64,000 nt of DNA from Streptomyces sulfonofaciens (GCF_014656295.1 NZ_BNCD01000020.1:62001-126000); one strand, 5' to 3'. Numbered from the stretch's first letter, positions 16,649 through 25,275 are shown. The notes: generated by a model from the sequence alone, not told the origin. Program-made: numbers and translations.

Positions 16649-18916
16649 GTGACGGTGGTGTTCGGTGTGCTTGGCCCGGTGGCGGCCTGGGACGGCGCCG
16701 GAGAACCGGTCGGTCTGAAGGGGCCGCGGCACCGTGCGGTCCTGGCGCGGCTGGTGGTCGCGCGGCGCCGGGTCGTACCGGTCGCGCGGCTGGCCGACGA
16801 GTTGTGGACCGATCCCCCCGCGGACCCGGTGGGCGCGGTGCGCACCTTCGTGGCCGCCCTGCGCCGCGCCCTGGAGCCGGACCGCCCGCCCCGCGCCCCG
16901 GCCCGGCTACTGGTCACCGAGGGGCCCGGCTACGCGCTGCGCGCCGCACCGGACGCGGTGGACGCCTGGCGCTTCGAACACACGGTGACCGCCGCGGCGG
17001 CGCTGCCGCCCGATGAGGCGCTCGCGCGGCTCGCCCGGGCGCTGGAGGGGTGGCGCGGCCCCGCGTACGCGGAGTTCGCCGACCAGCCGTGGGCCCGCGC
17101 CGAACGCGCCCGTCTCACCGAACTGCGGCTGCACGCCGTGGAACGGCGGGCCGAGGCCCGGCTGGCGCTGGGCCGCCCCGCCGAGGCCGCCGCCGATCTG
17201 GACGCCCACGTGACCGAGCACCCGTGGCGCGAGGACGCCTGGCGGCTGCTGGCCCTCGCGCTGTACCGCGCAGGCCGCCAGCACGAGGCCCTTACGGTGC
17301 TGCGCAGGGCCCGCGCCCTGCTCGCCGACCGGCTCGGCCTCGACCCCGGTCCTGCGCTGCGCGGCCTGGAGGCGGACATCCTCGCGCAGGCGGCCCATCT
17401 CTGCCCGGAGGTCCCGGGCGGTGCCACCGACCGGGTGTGGGCGCAGACCACCGCCGCGTACGACCGTGCGGTGCCCGCCGGTGCCCGGGCCAGGCTGGAG
17501 TCGACGGTGGGCCTGCTGCGGGGCCTCGCGGTGACCGGCGGCAGCGGGCTGCGGGCGGCGGCGCGGCAGCGGGTCGCGGCCATCGCAGCGGCCGAGGAAC
17601 TGGGCGATCCGGAGCTGACCGCGCGCGTGATCGGCGCGTACGACGTGCCGGCGATCTGGACGCGCGTCGACGACCCCGGGCAGGCGGCCCAGGTGGTCGC
17701 GGCGGCCGCCCGGGCGCTGGCCGCACTCCCGTCCGCCGCCGCCCACGACCCGGCCCGGGCCCGCCTCCTCGCCACCGTCGCCCTGGAGTCGCGGGGCCCG
17801 CGCACGGGGGATCCGCACGTCCGGGGTCCGCACGCCTCGGGCCCCCTCCCCCGGGACCCGCGACGCTCAGCGCCGACCGGGACGGGCGGGACGACCGGGG
17901 CGGGCGGGACGACCGGGACGGGCGGGACGACCGGGACGGGCGGGACGACCGGGACGGGCGGGACGACCGGGACAGGCGAGACCACCGGGACAGGCGGGAC
18001 AGGCGGCCCCGGCGAGACGGGCGGGTCAGCGCCGTCCGGGGGCAGGTCAGCGCCGTCCGGGGGCAGGTCGGAGCGTTCCGGACATCCCGGCGGCGCGGTC
18101 CCCTCGCCGGGAGCCGCCGCCCGGCGGGCCGAGGAGATCGCGCGGCGGCTCGACGATCCCGCGCTGCTGGCGTTCGCCCTGAACGCCGTCTTCATGCAGA
18201 GCTTCGGCCGTGCGGGGCTCGCGCCGCGCAGGGACGGGCTCGGCGCCGAACTCGTGGCGCTGTCCGCCCGGCACGGGCTCATCGCCTACGAGGTCCTCGG
18301 CCACCTGATACGCCTCCAGGCCCGCGGCGCCCTCGGGGACTTCGCCGGGGCCGACCGGCACGCCACCGCCGCGGACCGGCTCGCCGAGCGCCACGAGCTG
18401 CCGCTGGTGGGGGTGTTCACTACGTGGTACCGGGCGTTGCGGCTCGCCGAGTCGGGCGCTGACCCCGCCGCGGCGGAGGCGGCCTACCGGGAGGCGGCCA
18501 CCCGGCTGGACGGCGCCGGGATGCCCGGCCTCGCACACGGCCTGCTGCCGCTCGCCCTGCTCTGCCTGCGCGTCCGGGACGGCCGCGGGGCTCCCACCGA
18601 CGAGCACACCGACTGGGGCCCTTACGCCCCCTGGGCGCGGCCCCTGGTCCTGCTGGCGCAGGGCCACCGCGGTGCCGCCGCCGCGGCCCTGCGCGACGCC
18701 CCCGACCCGCCCGCCGACCTGCTCCTGGAGGCACTGTGGTGCCTCATCGCCCGGGCGGCCGTCGCGGTCGGCGACCGGGAGCGGATGGCCCGCGCGCACG
18801 CCGTCCTCGCGCCGGCCGCCGCCGAACTGTCCGGCGCGGGCAGCGGCCTGCTCACCCTGGGGCCGGTCGCCCGTCACCTCTCCGCTCTCACCACGGCCCT
18901 GGGCACCGGACACTGA
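16649..18916 (+). CDS. SARP/AfsR-type transcriptional regulator with BTAD domain
   Basis: A 755-residue regulator. An OmpR-like winged helix (about 1-93: FGVLGPVAAWDGAGEPVGL, RLADELW, LLVTEGPGYAL) is followed by a bacterial transcriptional activator domain (about 97-245; HPWREDAWRLLALALYRAGR, ALLADRLGLDPGPALRGLE) and a long helical TPR-like C-terminal half. There is no NB-ARC P-loop. SARPs activate antibiotic clusters, but none is next to it. A 6-residue Gly/Thr repeat linker encoded at 17881-18000 interrupts the C-terminal half. The GTG at 16649 follows GGAGAGGG at some distance; the GTG at 16655 is an alternative. Confidence 0.85.
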   Translation: MTVVFGVLGPVAAWDGAGEPVGLKGPRHRAVLARLVVARRRVVPVARLADELWTDPPADPVGAVRTFVAALRRALEPDRPPRAPARLLVTEGPGYALRAAPDAVDAWRFEHTVTAAAALPPDEALARLARALEGWRGPAYAEFADQPWARAERARLTELRLHAVERRAEARLALGRPAEAAADLDAHVTEHPWREDAWRLLALALYRAGRQHEALTVLRRARALLADRLGLDPGPALRGLEADILAQAAHLCPEVPGGATDRVWAQTTAAYDRAVPAGARARLESTVGLLRGLAVTGGSGLRAAARQRVAAIAAAEELGDPELTARVIGAYDVPAIWTRVDDPGQAAQVVAAAARALAALPSAAAHDPARARLLATVALESRGPRTGDPHVRGPHASGPLPRDPRRSAPTGTGGTTGAGGTTGTGGTTGTGGTTGTGGTTGTGETTGTGGTGGPGETGGSAPSGGRSAPSGGRSERSGHPGGAVPSPGAAARRAEEIARRLDDPALLAFALNAVFMQSFGRAGLAPRRDGLGAELVALSARHGLIAYEVLGHLIRLQARGALGDFAGADRHATAADRLAERHELPLVGVFTTWYRALRLAESGADPAAAEAAYREAATRLDGAGMPGLAHGLLPLALLCLRVRDGRGAPTDEHTDWGPYAPWARPLVLLAQGHRGAAAAALRDAPDPPADLLLEALWCLIARAAVAVGDRERMARAHAVLAPAAAELSGAGSGLLTLGPVARHLSALTTALGTGH
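17881..17996. repeat. 18-bp in-frame tandem repeat inside the SARP gene
   Basis: Six to seven copies of GACGGGCGGGACGACCGG keep frame and encode a Gly/Thr linker. They are followed by a doubled AGCGCCGTCCGGGGGCAGGT unit at 18027-18070. The linker length probably varies between strains. Confidence 0.85.
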
Positions 18917-19040
18917 CGCACGTCCCCGTGTCACACCGCCGCTGCCCCGTGTCACCGCTGCCCCGTGTCGCCCCGGCCCCGCTGCCCGGACCCGGTGCTG
19001 CCTCTCCCCTCTCCCCTTTCCCCCTCGCCGAGGGAACGGG

Positions 19041-19283
19041 TCACTCCGCGTCTTCCACGCCGCCGCAGGTGGAACAGATCCACAGGTCGGACTGCATCCA
19101 CATGGTGTGCTTGCAGCCCGGACAGCCGCGCGTGCGAATGCCGTGCCGGCCCATGGCCGGCGGATCCGCCGTCGTCGTCGCGTAGGTGATGATGCTGCTC
19201 GTGTCCTGATCGGGATCGGCCATCCGCAGGAGCCACGCGATGCGCGAGCGAGCCTCATCGGCAAAAGCGGTCATCTTACCCAT
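19041..19283 (-). CDS. Small zinc-ribbon protein, 80 aa
   Basis: A short protein with two CxxC knuckles, CPGC (54-57) and CSTC (70-73), separated by a WMQSDLWI core; this makes a C4 zinc ribbon at the C-terminus. The N-terminus is helical (FADEARSRIAWLLRMA). No enzyme domain is visible. Starts at 19283 (MGKM) and 19274 (MTAF) are both possible; GGGTAAG before 19274 favours the shorter form. It lies between the SARP gene and the collagen-like gene. Function unknown. Confidence 0.65.
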   Translation of the reverse strand: MGKMTAFADEARSRIAWLLRMADPDQDTSSIITYATTTADPPAMGRHGIRTRGCPGCKHTMWMQSDLWICSTCGGVEDAE

Positions 19284-19617
19284 ACCGTAGCCGCGGGATC
19301 GGTGAAGCAGGCTTCCTTCCCTGCGAATGACTCCTTCGGGGTACGGACGGTTGCCTTCCCCCGCGGAATGGGGCTGCGATACCGACCGGGCCCCCGGCGG
19401 ACGAGCGGACGGCGGGCGAGCAGAGCGGGCCGGTTCCGGCCGTCACGGCCGAGCACGGCACCCGGCCGAGGACCCGGCACCCGACCGAGGACCCGGCACC
19501 CGACACCCGGCACCCGGCTGAGGACCGGCCGTGGGAGGCGGCACAGGGGGTGGCGCGCCGGACGGCTCCGCTGCACCGGACCCGGCGGGCCGGCACCCAC
19601 CGGGCCCCGGCCTGGAA
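19284..19617. repeat. Spacer with CCGAGGACCCGGCACCC direct repeats
   Basis: At 19455-19520 the unit GACCCGGCACCCGACCGAG occurs about three times. No gene is recognised between the zinc-ribbon gene and the minisatellite that starts at 19618. Confidence 0.5.
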
Positions 19618-19743
19618 GTGGCTGTGGCATGTGGCTGTGGCATGTGGCTGTGGCATGTGGCTGTGGCATGTGGCTGTGGCATGTGGCTGTGGCATGTGGC
19701 TGTGGCTGTGGCTGTGGCATGTGGCTGTGGCTGTGGCTGTGGC
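19618..19743. repeat. 13-bp minisatellite, six perfect copies plus GTGGCT hexamers
   Basis: GTGGCTGTGGCAT is repeated six times without error (19618-19695), then mixed with GTGGCT hexamers to 19743. The array touches the stop codon of the collagen-like gene (19744-19746). Since 13 is not a multiple of 3, it is not a coding repeat. Confidence 0.95.
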
Positions 19744-20379
19744 TCAGTGTGCCGACGAATCGGCGCTCCGGCGGCACACCAGCGCGTCGGGATCCGAGAG
19801 CAGCGGCTGGAGGGAGTACCCGCCAGGGCAGGACGGCCCCGCAGGCCCTGCCGGTCCGGGCGACCCTGACGGCCCCACAGGCCCGGACGGCCCCGCGGGC
19901 CCGGGCGGCCCCTCGGGGCCGGTGCCGCCCATCGGTCCCGGCTCACCCCGTGGACCCGTCGCACCGGTGGGCCCCTGCTCGCCAAGCGGCCCGGATGAGC
20001 CGGGCGGCCCGGGTGGCCCGGGTGGTCCGGTGGAACCGTCTGCGCCGTCGGCGCCCGTGTCGCCGTCGCGGCCGTTCCTCCCGTCCTTCCCGGGGCGCCC
20101 CGGCGCCCCGGCCGGACCCCGCTCGCCACGCGGCCCGGACGGCCCCGCTGGCATCGCGGCCGGTCGCCCGCGGCTGCCGGGCGGGCCCGCGACCGGCCTG
20201 CCGCCGAGCTGCTGCACCTGGCGGGCGAGCGCGTCGCGAGCGGCGTTGGCGTCGTGCAGATCCGCGGCGAGTTGCTGAAGGGCGATGACCAGCCACGCCA
20301 GCACCGCGAGCCCGGCGATCACACCGAGTCCGAACCACAGGTCCGCCCGACGCCGCGCGGGCTCGTCGTGGCGCATCAT
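19744..20379 (-). CDS. Membrane-anchored collagen-like protein
   Basis: A 211-residue type II membrane protein. After MMRHDEPARRRAD comes one TM helix (about 14-36), then a short coiled-coil neck (LAADLHDANAARDALARQVQQL). Residues 79-183 are an unbroken run of 35 Gly-X-Y triplets with many GPP, GPA and GER/GEQ motifs, as in bacterial collagens that form a triple helix. A small C-terminal cap (184-211) has two cysteines, C184 and C202, which could cross-link chains. It is predicted to project outside the cell. GAGGGGGG precedes the ATG pair at 20379/20376. Ligand and role are unknown. Confidence 0.88.
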   Translation of the reverse strand: MMRHDEPARRRADLWFGLGVIAGLAVLAWLVIALQQLAADLHDANAARDALARQVQQLGGRPVAGPPGSRGRPAAMPAGPSGPRGERGPAGAPGRPGKDGRNGRDGDTGADGADGSTGPPGPPGPPGSSGPLGEQGPTGATGPRGEPGPMGGTGPEGPPGPAGPSGPVGPSGSPGPAGPAGPSCPGGYSLQPLLSDPDALVCRRSADSSAH

Positions 20380-20649
20380 GACCCCGCCCCCCTCGCGGTG
20401 AGGTACGCCGAAGGGGACGCGAGCGGCCACCGGCACGATCGGGGGAGACGGCGGTCCACCGCCGGTCGGCCGCGCACTGCCAGGCCCGCTCCCGGTCCGC
20501 CCGCTCCCGTGCGACCGCACGCGCCACGACCGCTTGCAAGTCCTCGTCGAGCGCACAAATCGCAGCTCAAACACGTCGAGCGACACTTTACCGTCGACTC
20601 CGACCCCCTGGCGGCGGATGCCCTCGGGGCCGACGCACGCCGCACCCCG

Positions 20650-20735
20650 AGCGACGCGCAGGCGCACAGGCACACAGGCACACAGGCACACAGCCGCACA
20701 AACACGCAGCCGCACAAACACACAGGCACAGACGG
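20650..20735. repeat. CA-rich microsatellite (CACACAGG units)
   Basis: GGCACACA and CCGCACAAACAC units repeat irregularly about nine times upstream of the collagen-like gene. Confidence 0.75.
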
Positions 20736-20862
20736 ACGTCGGCACCCGACTGCCCCGACCCTCCCCGCTCCCTGTCACTCCCGGGAGCGATCGGGAGTCA
20801 CCGGGAGAACGCCACGACTGCCGACCCGCCGCCGATCCGCGAACGTGACGCCCGCCACGAGG

Positions 20863-20944
20863 CAACGGCCACGAACGGCCATGAACGGCCACGAACGGCC
20901 ATGAACGGCCACGAACGGCCATGAACGGCCACGAACGGCCACGA
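20863..20944. repeat. 10-bp minisatellite with 20-bp higher-order period
   Basis: ACGAACGGCC and ATGAACGGCC alternate about eight times. Together with the CA-rich array it fills most of the 20380-21060 spacer, in which no gene is supported. A 35-40-bp unit around GAGGAGGGGTCGGGT is doubled just after it (20942-21014). Confidence 0.9.
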
Positions 20945-21060
20945 GGAGGGGCCGGGTTGGACATGCCTTCTCCCCGCGGAGGAGGGGTCGGGTCGGACAG
21001 GCCCTCTCCCCGCACCGGCGTGCAACACGCCGCACCCCGTGCGGAGCGCCCGACCAGCAC

Positions 21061-21138
21061 GAATGCTGGGTCAAGATTGCCCAGAGAGGCCTGCCCGCCC
21101 TGTCCGCGGCCATGTCCGACGCGCCCGCCCTCAAGTAG
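21061..21138 (+). pseudogene. Possible C-terminal relic of an unknown protein
   Basis: One frame ending at the TAG at 21136 reads ECWVKIAQRGLPALSAAMSD and then APALK. Its codon use is more gene-like than the repeats before it, but no start or domain can be found. It may be the tail of a gene destroyed by the repeat expansion upstream. Confidence 0.25.
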
Positions 21139-21148
21139 GTGGTGATCC

Positions 21149-22345
21149 GTGGGGCACGCAGACACCCTGCTTGCCATGGGCGGCGCCTTCCTGGCCGCCG
21201 CCGTCCTCGCCCGCCTCGGCAGCAGGATCGAGCTTCCCACCATCCCGCTGTTCATGATCGCGGGCGTGCTCCTCGGCCCCCACACACCCGGGCTGGTCCT
21301 GGTCGACGACCCGCACGAGTTCGAGATGCTCTCCGCCCTCGGCCTGGTCCTGCTGCTGTTCTACCTGGGTCTGGAGTTCCACCTCGACGATCTCAGGAGC
21401 GGCGGCAGACGCCTGCTGGCCGCCGGCGGGATCTACCTGCTGCTGAACGTCGGCGCGGGCCTGGGATTCGGCGCCGTCCTGGGCTGGGGACCACGTGAGG
21501 CCCTGGTACTCGCCGGTGTTCTCGGCATCTCCTCGTCCGCGATCGTCACGAAGATCCTCATCGACCTGGGCCGCCTGGCACGCCCGGAGACGCGCCTGAT
21601 CCTGGGCGTCATCGTGGTCGAGGACATCTTCCTCGCGCTCTACCTCGCGGCGCTGCAACCGATCATCAGCGGCGCCCAGGGCCCTTCGGAGACGGTGGTC
21701 CAGGCGGCCAAGGCGTTCGGCTTCCTGCTCGTCCTTGCGGCCGCCGCCCGCTACGGCACACGGCTGGTCGGGCGCCTGATCGCGGTCCGCGAGGACGAAC
21801 TGCTGGTCATCAGCTTCCTCGGCACCGTCGTCCTCGTCGCCGGCGTGTCCGAGGTCCTCGGGGTCGCCGATGCCATCGGCGCCTTCATGACCGGCCTGAT
21901 CCTCGCAGGCACCTCCTCCGCACCGCGCATCCGCAAGCTCGTGCACCCCCTGCGGGACGCCTTCGCGGCGATCTTCTTCTTCGCCACCGGCCTCTCCATC
22001 GATCCCGGGGACATCGCGTCCGTCGCCGCCCCGGTGGCCGCCGCGGCGGCGTTGACCATCGTGGTGAACGTGCTTGCGGGGCTGCTCGTCGCCCGCCTGT
22101 ACCGCTACGGTTCCGGGCCGGCCGCGGACATCGCCACCACACTGCTGGCACGCGGGGAGTTCGCGCTGATCCTGGCCTCGATCGCGACCAGCGCGGGCCT
22201 CGACGACCGCCTCGCCCCGTTCATCGCCGGATACGTCCTCGTGCTCGCCGTCCTCGGCCCCATCGTCGCCGGACGCGCCCACCTGCTCGCCCGTCTCCTC
22301 AGGGCAGCCGCCACCCACCTGCCCGACCGCCCCGCGAGTACGTGA
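21149..22345 (+). CDS. Cation:proton antiporter, CPA2/KefB type
   Basis: A 398-residue CPA2 antiporter with about 12-13 TM segments. Marks are LPTIPLFMIAGVLLGPHTPG, LLLFYLGLEFHLDDL, LGISSSAIVTKIL, GVIVVEDIFLALYL and FFFATGLSID. There is no C-terminal TrkA-N domain. Such proteins often work with a separate TrkA-C subunit encoded just upstream, but none is intact here. It likely exports K+ or Na+ for protons. The GTG at 21149 follows AGGTGGTGA. Confidence 0.87.
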   Translation: MGHADTLLAMGGAFLAAAVLARLGSRIELPTIPLFMIAGVLLGPHTPGLVLVDDPHEFEMLSALGLVLLLFYLGLEFHLDDLRSGGRRLLAAGGIYLLLNVGAGLGFGAVLGWGPREALVLAGVLGISSSAIVTKILIDLGRLARPETRLILGVIVVEDIFLALYLAALQPIISGAQGPSETVVQAAKAFGFLLVLAAAARYGTRLVGRLIAVREDELLVISFLGTVVLVAGVSEVLGVADAIGAFMTGLILAGTSSAPRIRKLVHPLRDAFAAIFFFATGLSIDPGDIASVAAPVAAAAALTIVVNVLAGLLVARLYRYGSGPAADIATTLLARGEFALILASIATSAGLDDRLAPFIAGYVLVLAVLGPIVAGRAHLLARLLRAAATHLPDRPAST

Positions 22346-22412
22346 ACGAAAGCCGGCGCCCCGGCTCGTCCGTCCGTCGGCCCGGCGCGGCGGCACCGAG
22401 CGGCGGAACCAG

Positions 22413-22441
22413 AAGGGCCCCGCAATCCTCACGGGGCCCTT
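22413..22441. terminator. Rho-independent-type hairpin after the CPA2 antiporter
   Basis: AAGGGCCCCG (22413-22422) pairs with CGGGGCCCTT (22432-22441) around a 9-nt loop. Confidence 0.8.
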
Positions 22442-22468
22442 CGACCGAACCGTTTGCCTGGTCGGAGT

Positions 22469-22513
22469 CAGAGCCTCCCGTCGGAGTCGAACCGACGGCC
22501 TACGCATGACGAG
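22469..22513 (-). other. Displaced 3' half of a tRNA-Thr gene (att-like site)
   Basis: These 45 nt match the anticodon loop to 3' end of the tRNA-Thr at 25276-25349 (25273-25317) at 41 positions, in the same orientation. Homology starts exactly in the anticodon loop; the 5' half of a tRNA is absent. This is the pattern left at the far end of an element that integrated into the tRNA 3' end. The four differences point to an old event or to an origin from another tRNA-Thr (its loop would read CGT). Confidence 0.75.
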
Positions 22514-22665
22514 TTGGCCGATCACCTGTCGTACACGTCCACCCTCGTCTGTCACCAGGCCGTTTTGCAGGTCAGGACGGGAACTGAATGGACACGGACG
22601 CCGGCGGATCCCACCGGACCGAAGGGAGATTGGGACCACGCCCGGCGCCGGGTCCCCGGAGCGAT

Positions 22666-22983
22666 CCTGCCCGGTCCCGGATCGGTGCCGGGCAGGGTGC
22701 TGGTCGCGTCTGCCGTGGCGGTCCGCAGCAGTTGCTGGACCACGAGCAGGGCATGGGTCTCCTGGTCGATGCCTTCGGGGTACGGGCCCACGGGACCAAG
22801 GCCCCCGAGGATGGCCGACTTCAGTTCCAGGTAGGCGGTTCCGATTCCCCACCGCTTCCCGGTCAACGCCGCCCGAATCGAACTCGGCCTCTTGGCGATC
22901 GACGCCGGTCGGGGCCGTACCGCCGCCGTCCTGTCGCCGGCCCTGCCCGCCAGATGGCGGGTCATCACCGCCGCGTGGCACTG
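22666..22983 (-). pseudogene. IS4-family transposase, C-terminal fragment
   Basis: The reading frame holds HLAGRAGDRTAAVRPRP, then KRWGIGTAYLELKSAILGG, GIDQETHALLVVQQLLRTAT and ADATSTLPGTDP. These match the region of Streptomyces IS4-type DDE transposases that carries the catalytic Glu (the YxxRWxIExxYxxxK motif, here KRWGIGTAYLELK). The DDE N-terminal two thirds and the end of the protein are missing, and the flanks show no terminal repeats. It is a dead fragment next to the att-like site. Confidence 0.7.
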
Positions 22984-23060
22984 TCGAGGCCCTCTCGCCC
23001 GCGCCGAAGATGGAGTCCAGCGGTCACGGAGCGCTGACCAGGAGTCCCAGGGAGCTGACC

Positions 23061-24041
23061 ATGACGACCACCATTCCGGCCCGCCCTCCGTTCGACCCGG
23101 AGCTCGCCGCCGCACTCGCCGTCATCAACGAGAGCCTCCCGCCGACGTTGACCGCGGAGATGATTCCCTCACTGCGGCAGGGCATGGCCGAGCAGCGGGC
23201 GACCGACGAGGAGCTGTCCCTCGGCGGGGCGTTCGTCGTCGGGGAACGGCTGGTGCCCGGACCGGCGGGCGCGCCGGAGATCTCGCTGGTGATCGCCCGC
23301 CCGGCCGCCGCGGAAACCGCCGTGGGCGTCATCTACCACATCCACGGCGGCGGCATGTTCCTCGGCCACAACCGCGGCCATGAGCTGGTCGAACAGCTCG
23401 GCTGGGCCCGGGAGCTCGAACTCGCCGTGGCTTCGGTGGACTACCGGCTCGCCCCCGAACATCCGCATCCCGCACCGGTCGAGGACTGCTACGCCGGTCT
23501 GACCTGGGTCGTCGAGAACGCCACCGAACTGGGGATCGACCCGGACCGTGTGATCATCACCGGTAGCAGCGCCGGCGGCGGACTCGCGGCGTCGACGGCG
23601 TTGCTGGCCAGGGATCGCGGCGGTCCGGCGCTCGCCGGGCAGATGCTGCTGAGCCCGATGCTCGACGACCGCAACGACACGCCGTCCGCCCACCAGATGG
23701 CCGGGGTCGGCATCTGCGACCAGGCGTCCAACGAACTCGGCTGGACGTCGTTGCTCGGGGACGCGCGAGGCGGAGCGGACGTCTCGCCGTACGCGGCCGC
23801 CGCGCGGGCCACCGACCTTTCGGGACTGCCACCGGCCTTCCTCGACGTCGGCTCCGCGGAGACGTTCCGGGACGAGGCCGTCACCTACGCGGCACGGCTG
23901 TGGCAGGCCGGGGGCCAAGCGGAGCTGCATGTGTGGCCCGGGGGGTTCCACGGGTTCGACCTGCTCGCCTCCTACGCCGTGCTTTCCCAGGCCGCCAAGG
24001 CGCAGCGCCTGCCGTGGCTGCGCCGGGTGCTCGGTTCCTGA
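23061..24041 (+). CDS. Esterase/lipase of the hormone-sensitive-lipase family
   Basis: A 326-residue alpha/beta hydrolase. The HSL oxyanion motif HGGG lies at 95-98, the nucleophile is Ser170 in GSSAGG, DYRLAPEHPHPAP is diagnostic for the family, and the His is H297 in GGFHGFD. The acid is in VGSAETFRDEA (about 264-272). It should cleave short acyl esters. AGGGAG precedes the ATG. It forms a unit with the regulator gene 12 nt downstream, inside the tRNA-bounded block. Confidence 0.9.
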   Translation: MTTTIPARPPFDPELAAALAVINESLPPTLTAEMIPSLRQGMAEQRATDEELSLGGAFVVGERLVPGPAGAPEISLVIARPAAAETAVGVIYHIHGGGMFLGHNRGHELVEQLGWARELELAVASVDYRLAPEHPHPAPVEDCYAGLTWVVENATELGIDPDRVIITGSSAGGGLAASTALLARDRGGPALAGQMLLSPMLDDRNDTPSAHQMAGVGICDQASNELGWTSLLGDARGGADVSPYAAAARATDLSGLPPAFLDVGSAETFRDEAVTYAARLWQAGGQAELHVWPGGFHGFDLLASYAVLSQAAKAQRLPWLRRVLGS

Positions 24042-24053
24042 CACGATGAGTTG

Positions 24054-25031
24054 ATGAAGGATCTCGTCGGCCGGCTCTCGGCGCTCGACCCCGACGCCGG
24101 GGCCGCGGTCAAGGTGATCGCGTACTTCGACCAGCTCGTTGACGGGCGGGCCGGGCTCGAAGCGATCGTCCGCGGCGCGGCCGTCCTGTCCGGGTGCGTG
24201 GTCCGCCTGGTCGATGACGAACGCCATGTGCGGGTGCGCGTAGGCCCGGAAGGCCATGCCCCGGACGACGGGTTCGACCCGCCGGAGCCGGAGTGGCTCA
24301 ATGCCCCGCTCGTCCCCGGCGGACCGCCGGTCCTCTGGCTGGAGCGGCCGGGGCCGGCCGGTCCGGTCGACGCGATGGTGTTGGAACGGGCCGTCTCCGC
24401 GGCGCGCGGCGTGCTCGACCGCACTCGGGGCCGCGCCTCGGGTGACCCCGCGCTCATGGAGGTCGTGCTCGACGCGTCCGCCGAGGAAGCGACTCGGACG
24501 CGTGCCGCGCGTCGGCTCGGCCTGCCCGGCACCGCACGGGTACTGGCGCTCGACGGTGGTGCCGCGCGGATCGAGGCCACCGGCGCGGTACCCGGGCGCG
24601 GGCGGGTCGGGGTCGGCCCGATGGTGCCCGTGCTGGACCTGCCTGCCTCGTGGGAAGCGGCCCGGACGGCGTTGCGGTTCGCGGCCGACGGGACCGAGCA
24701 GGACCCCGGCGCGCGGGTGGTCCACGCGGACGAACTCGGCGGCCTCGCCGTCCTCGCGGCGGCCGTCGCGCCGGGGACGAAGCCGGTGGCCGACGTCCTC
24801 GCGCTGGAGCGGGCCCGGTCCGCGGCGCCGTGGGTGCTCGGCACCCTCGTCACGTTCGTGTCCAGCCCGAGCCTGCGCACGGCGGCGACGGCGCTCGTCG
24901 TACACCATTCGACGCTGCAGGACCGCATCGCGCACGCCGAGCAGTTGCTCGGCTGGCCGGTGCGCGATCCGCCGGGGCGGCTGCGGCTACAGCTCGCGCT
25001 CGCCCTTCGGCGCCTTCACCTGCATACCTAG
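24054..25031 (+). CDS. PucR/CdaR-type helix-turn-helix regulator
   Basis: A 325-residue protein. Its C-terminus carries the PucR-type HTH (SPSLRTAATALVVHHSTLQDRIAHAEQLLG, then LRLQLALALRRLHL). The N-terminal part (about 1-120) resembles a GAF/sensor region (VKVIAYFDQLVDGRAGLEAIVRGAAVLSG). It probably controls the esterase gene that precedes it in the same operon, in response to a small molecule. ATG at 24054, 12 nt after the esterase stop; a TTG at 24051 is in frame. Confidence 0.82.
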   Translation: MKDLVGRLSALDPDAGAAVKVIAYFDQLVDGRAGLEAIVRGAAVLSGCVVRLVDDERHVRVRVGPEGHAPDDGFDPPEPEWLNAPLVPGGPPVLWLERPGPAGPVDAMVLERAVSAARGVLDRTRGRASGDPALMEVVLDASAEEATRTRAARRLGLPGTARVLALDGGAARIEATGAVPGRGRVGVGPMVPVLDLPASWEAARTALRFAADGTEQDPGARVVHADELGGLAVLAAAVAPGTKPVADVLALERARSAAPWVLGTLVTFVSSPSLRTAATALVVHHSTLQDRIAHAEQLLGWPVRDPPGRLRLQLALALRRLHLHT

Positions 25032-25237
25032 TGCTGTGACCGGGTCTGGCGTGGGCCGGGTGCACGGTGCTGACCGCCGTGCCGATCCCGCCCGCCGTCC
25101 ATCCCCCCAGGACGCCATGCGCCGCATGGGCGCCTGTTCTGCCGTCCCAGGTCGCAGCGCCCATGGGGACCGGAAATGAGACCCGGGACACACGAGCGGC
25201 CCGCGCCCGGCTCCGCCGCCGGATCCAGTGAGCACGA

Positions 25238-25269
25238 AAGCCCAGGTCAGACTGGTCTGACCTGGGCTT
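25238..25269. terminator. Perfect 14-bp hairpin downstream of tRNA-Thr
   Basis: AAGCCCAGGTCAGA (25238-25251) and TCTGACCTGGGCTT (25256-25269) pair exactly around CTGG. It ends the minus-strand tRNA transcript 6 nt after the tRNA and can also end the plus-strand regulator transcript. Confidence 0.9.
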
Positions 25270-25275
25270 CGCCAG

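Noticed and set aside
19618..19743. CRISPR array
   Set aside because: Units are contiguous with no spacers and are only 13 bp long; no cas genes are present.
20863..20944. CRISPR or origin iterons
   Set aside because: Contiguous 10-bp units without spacers, and no DnaA-box pattern or replication gene nearby.
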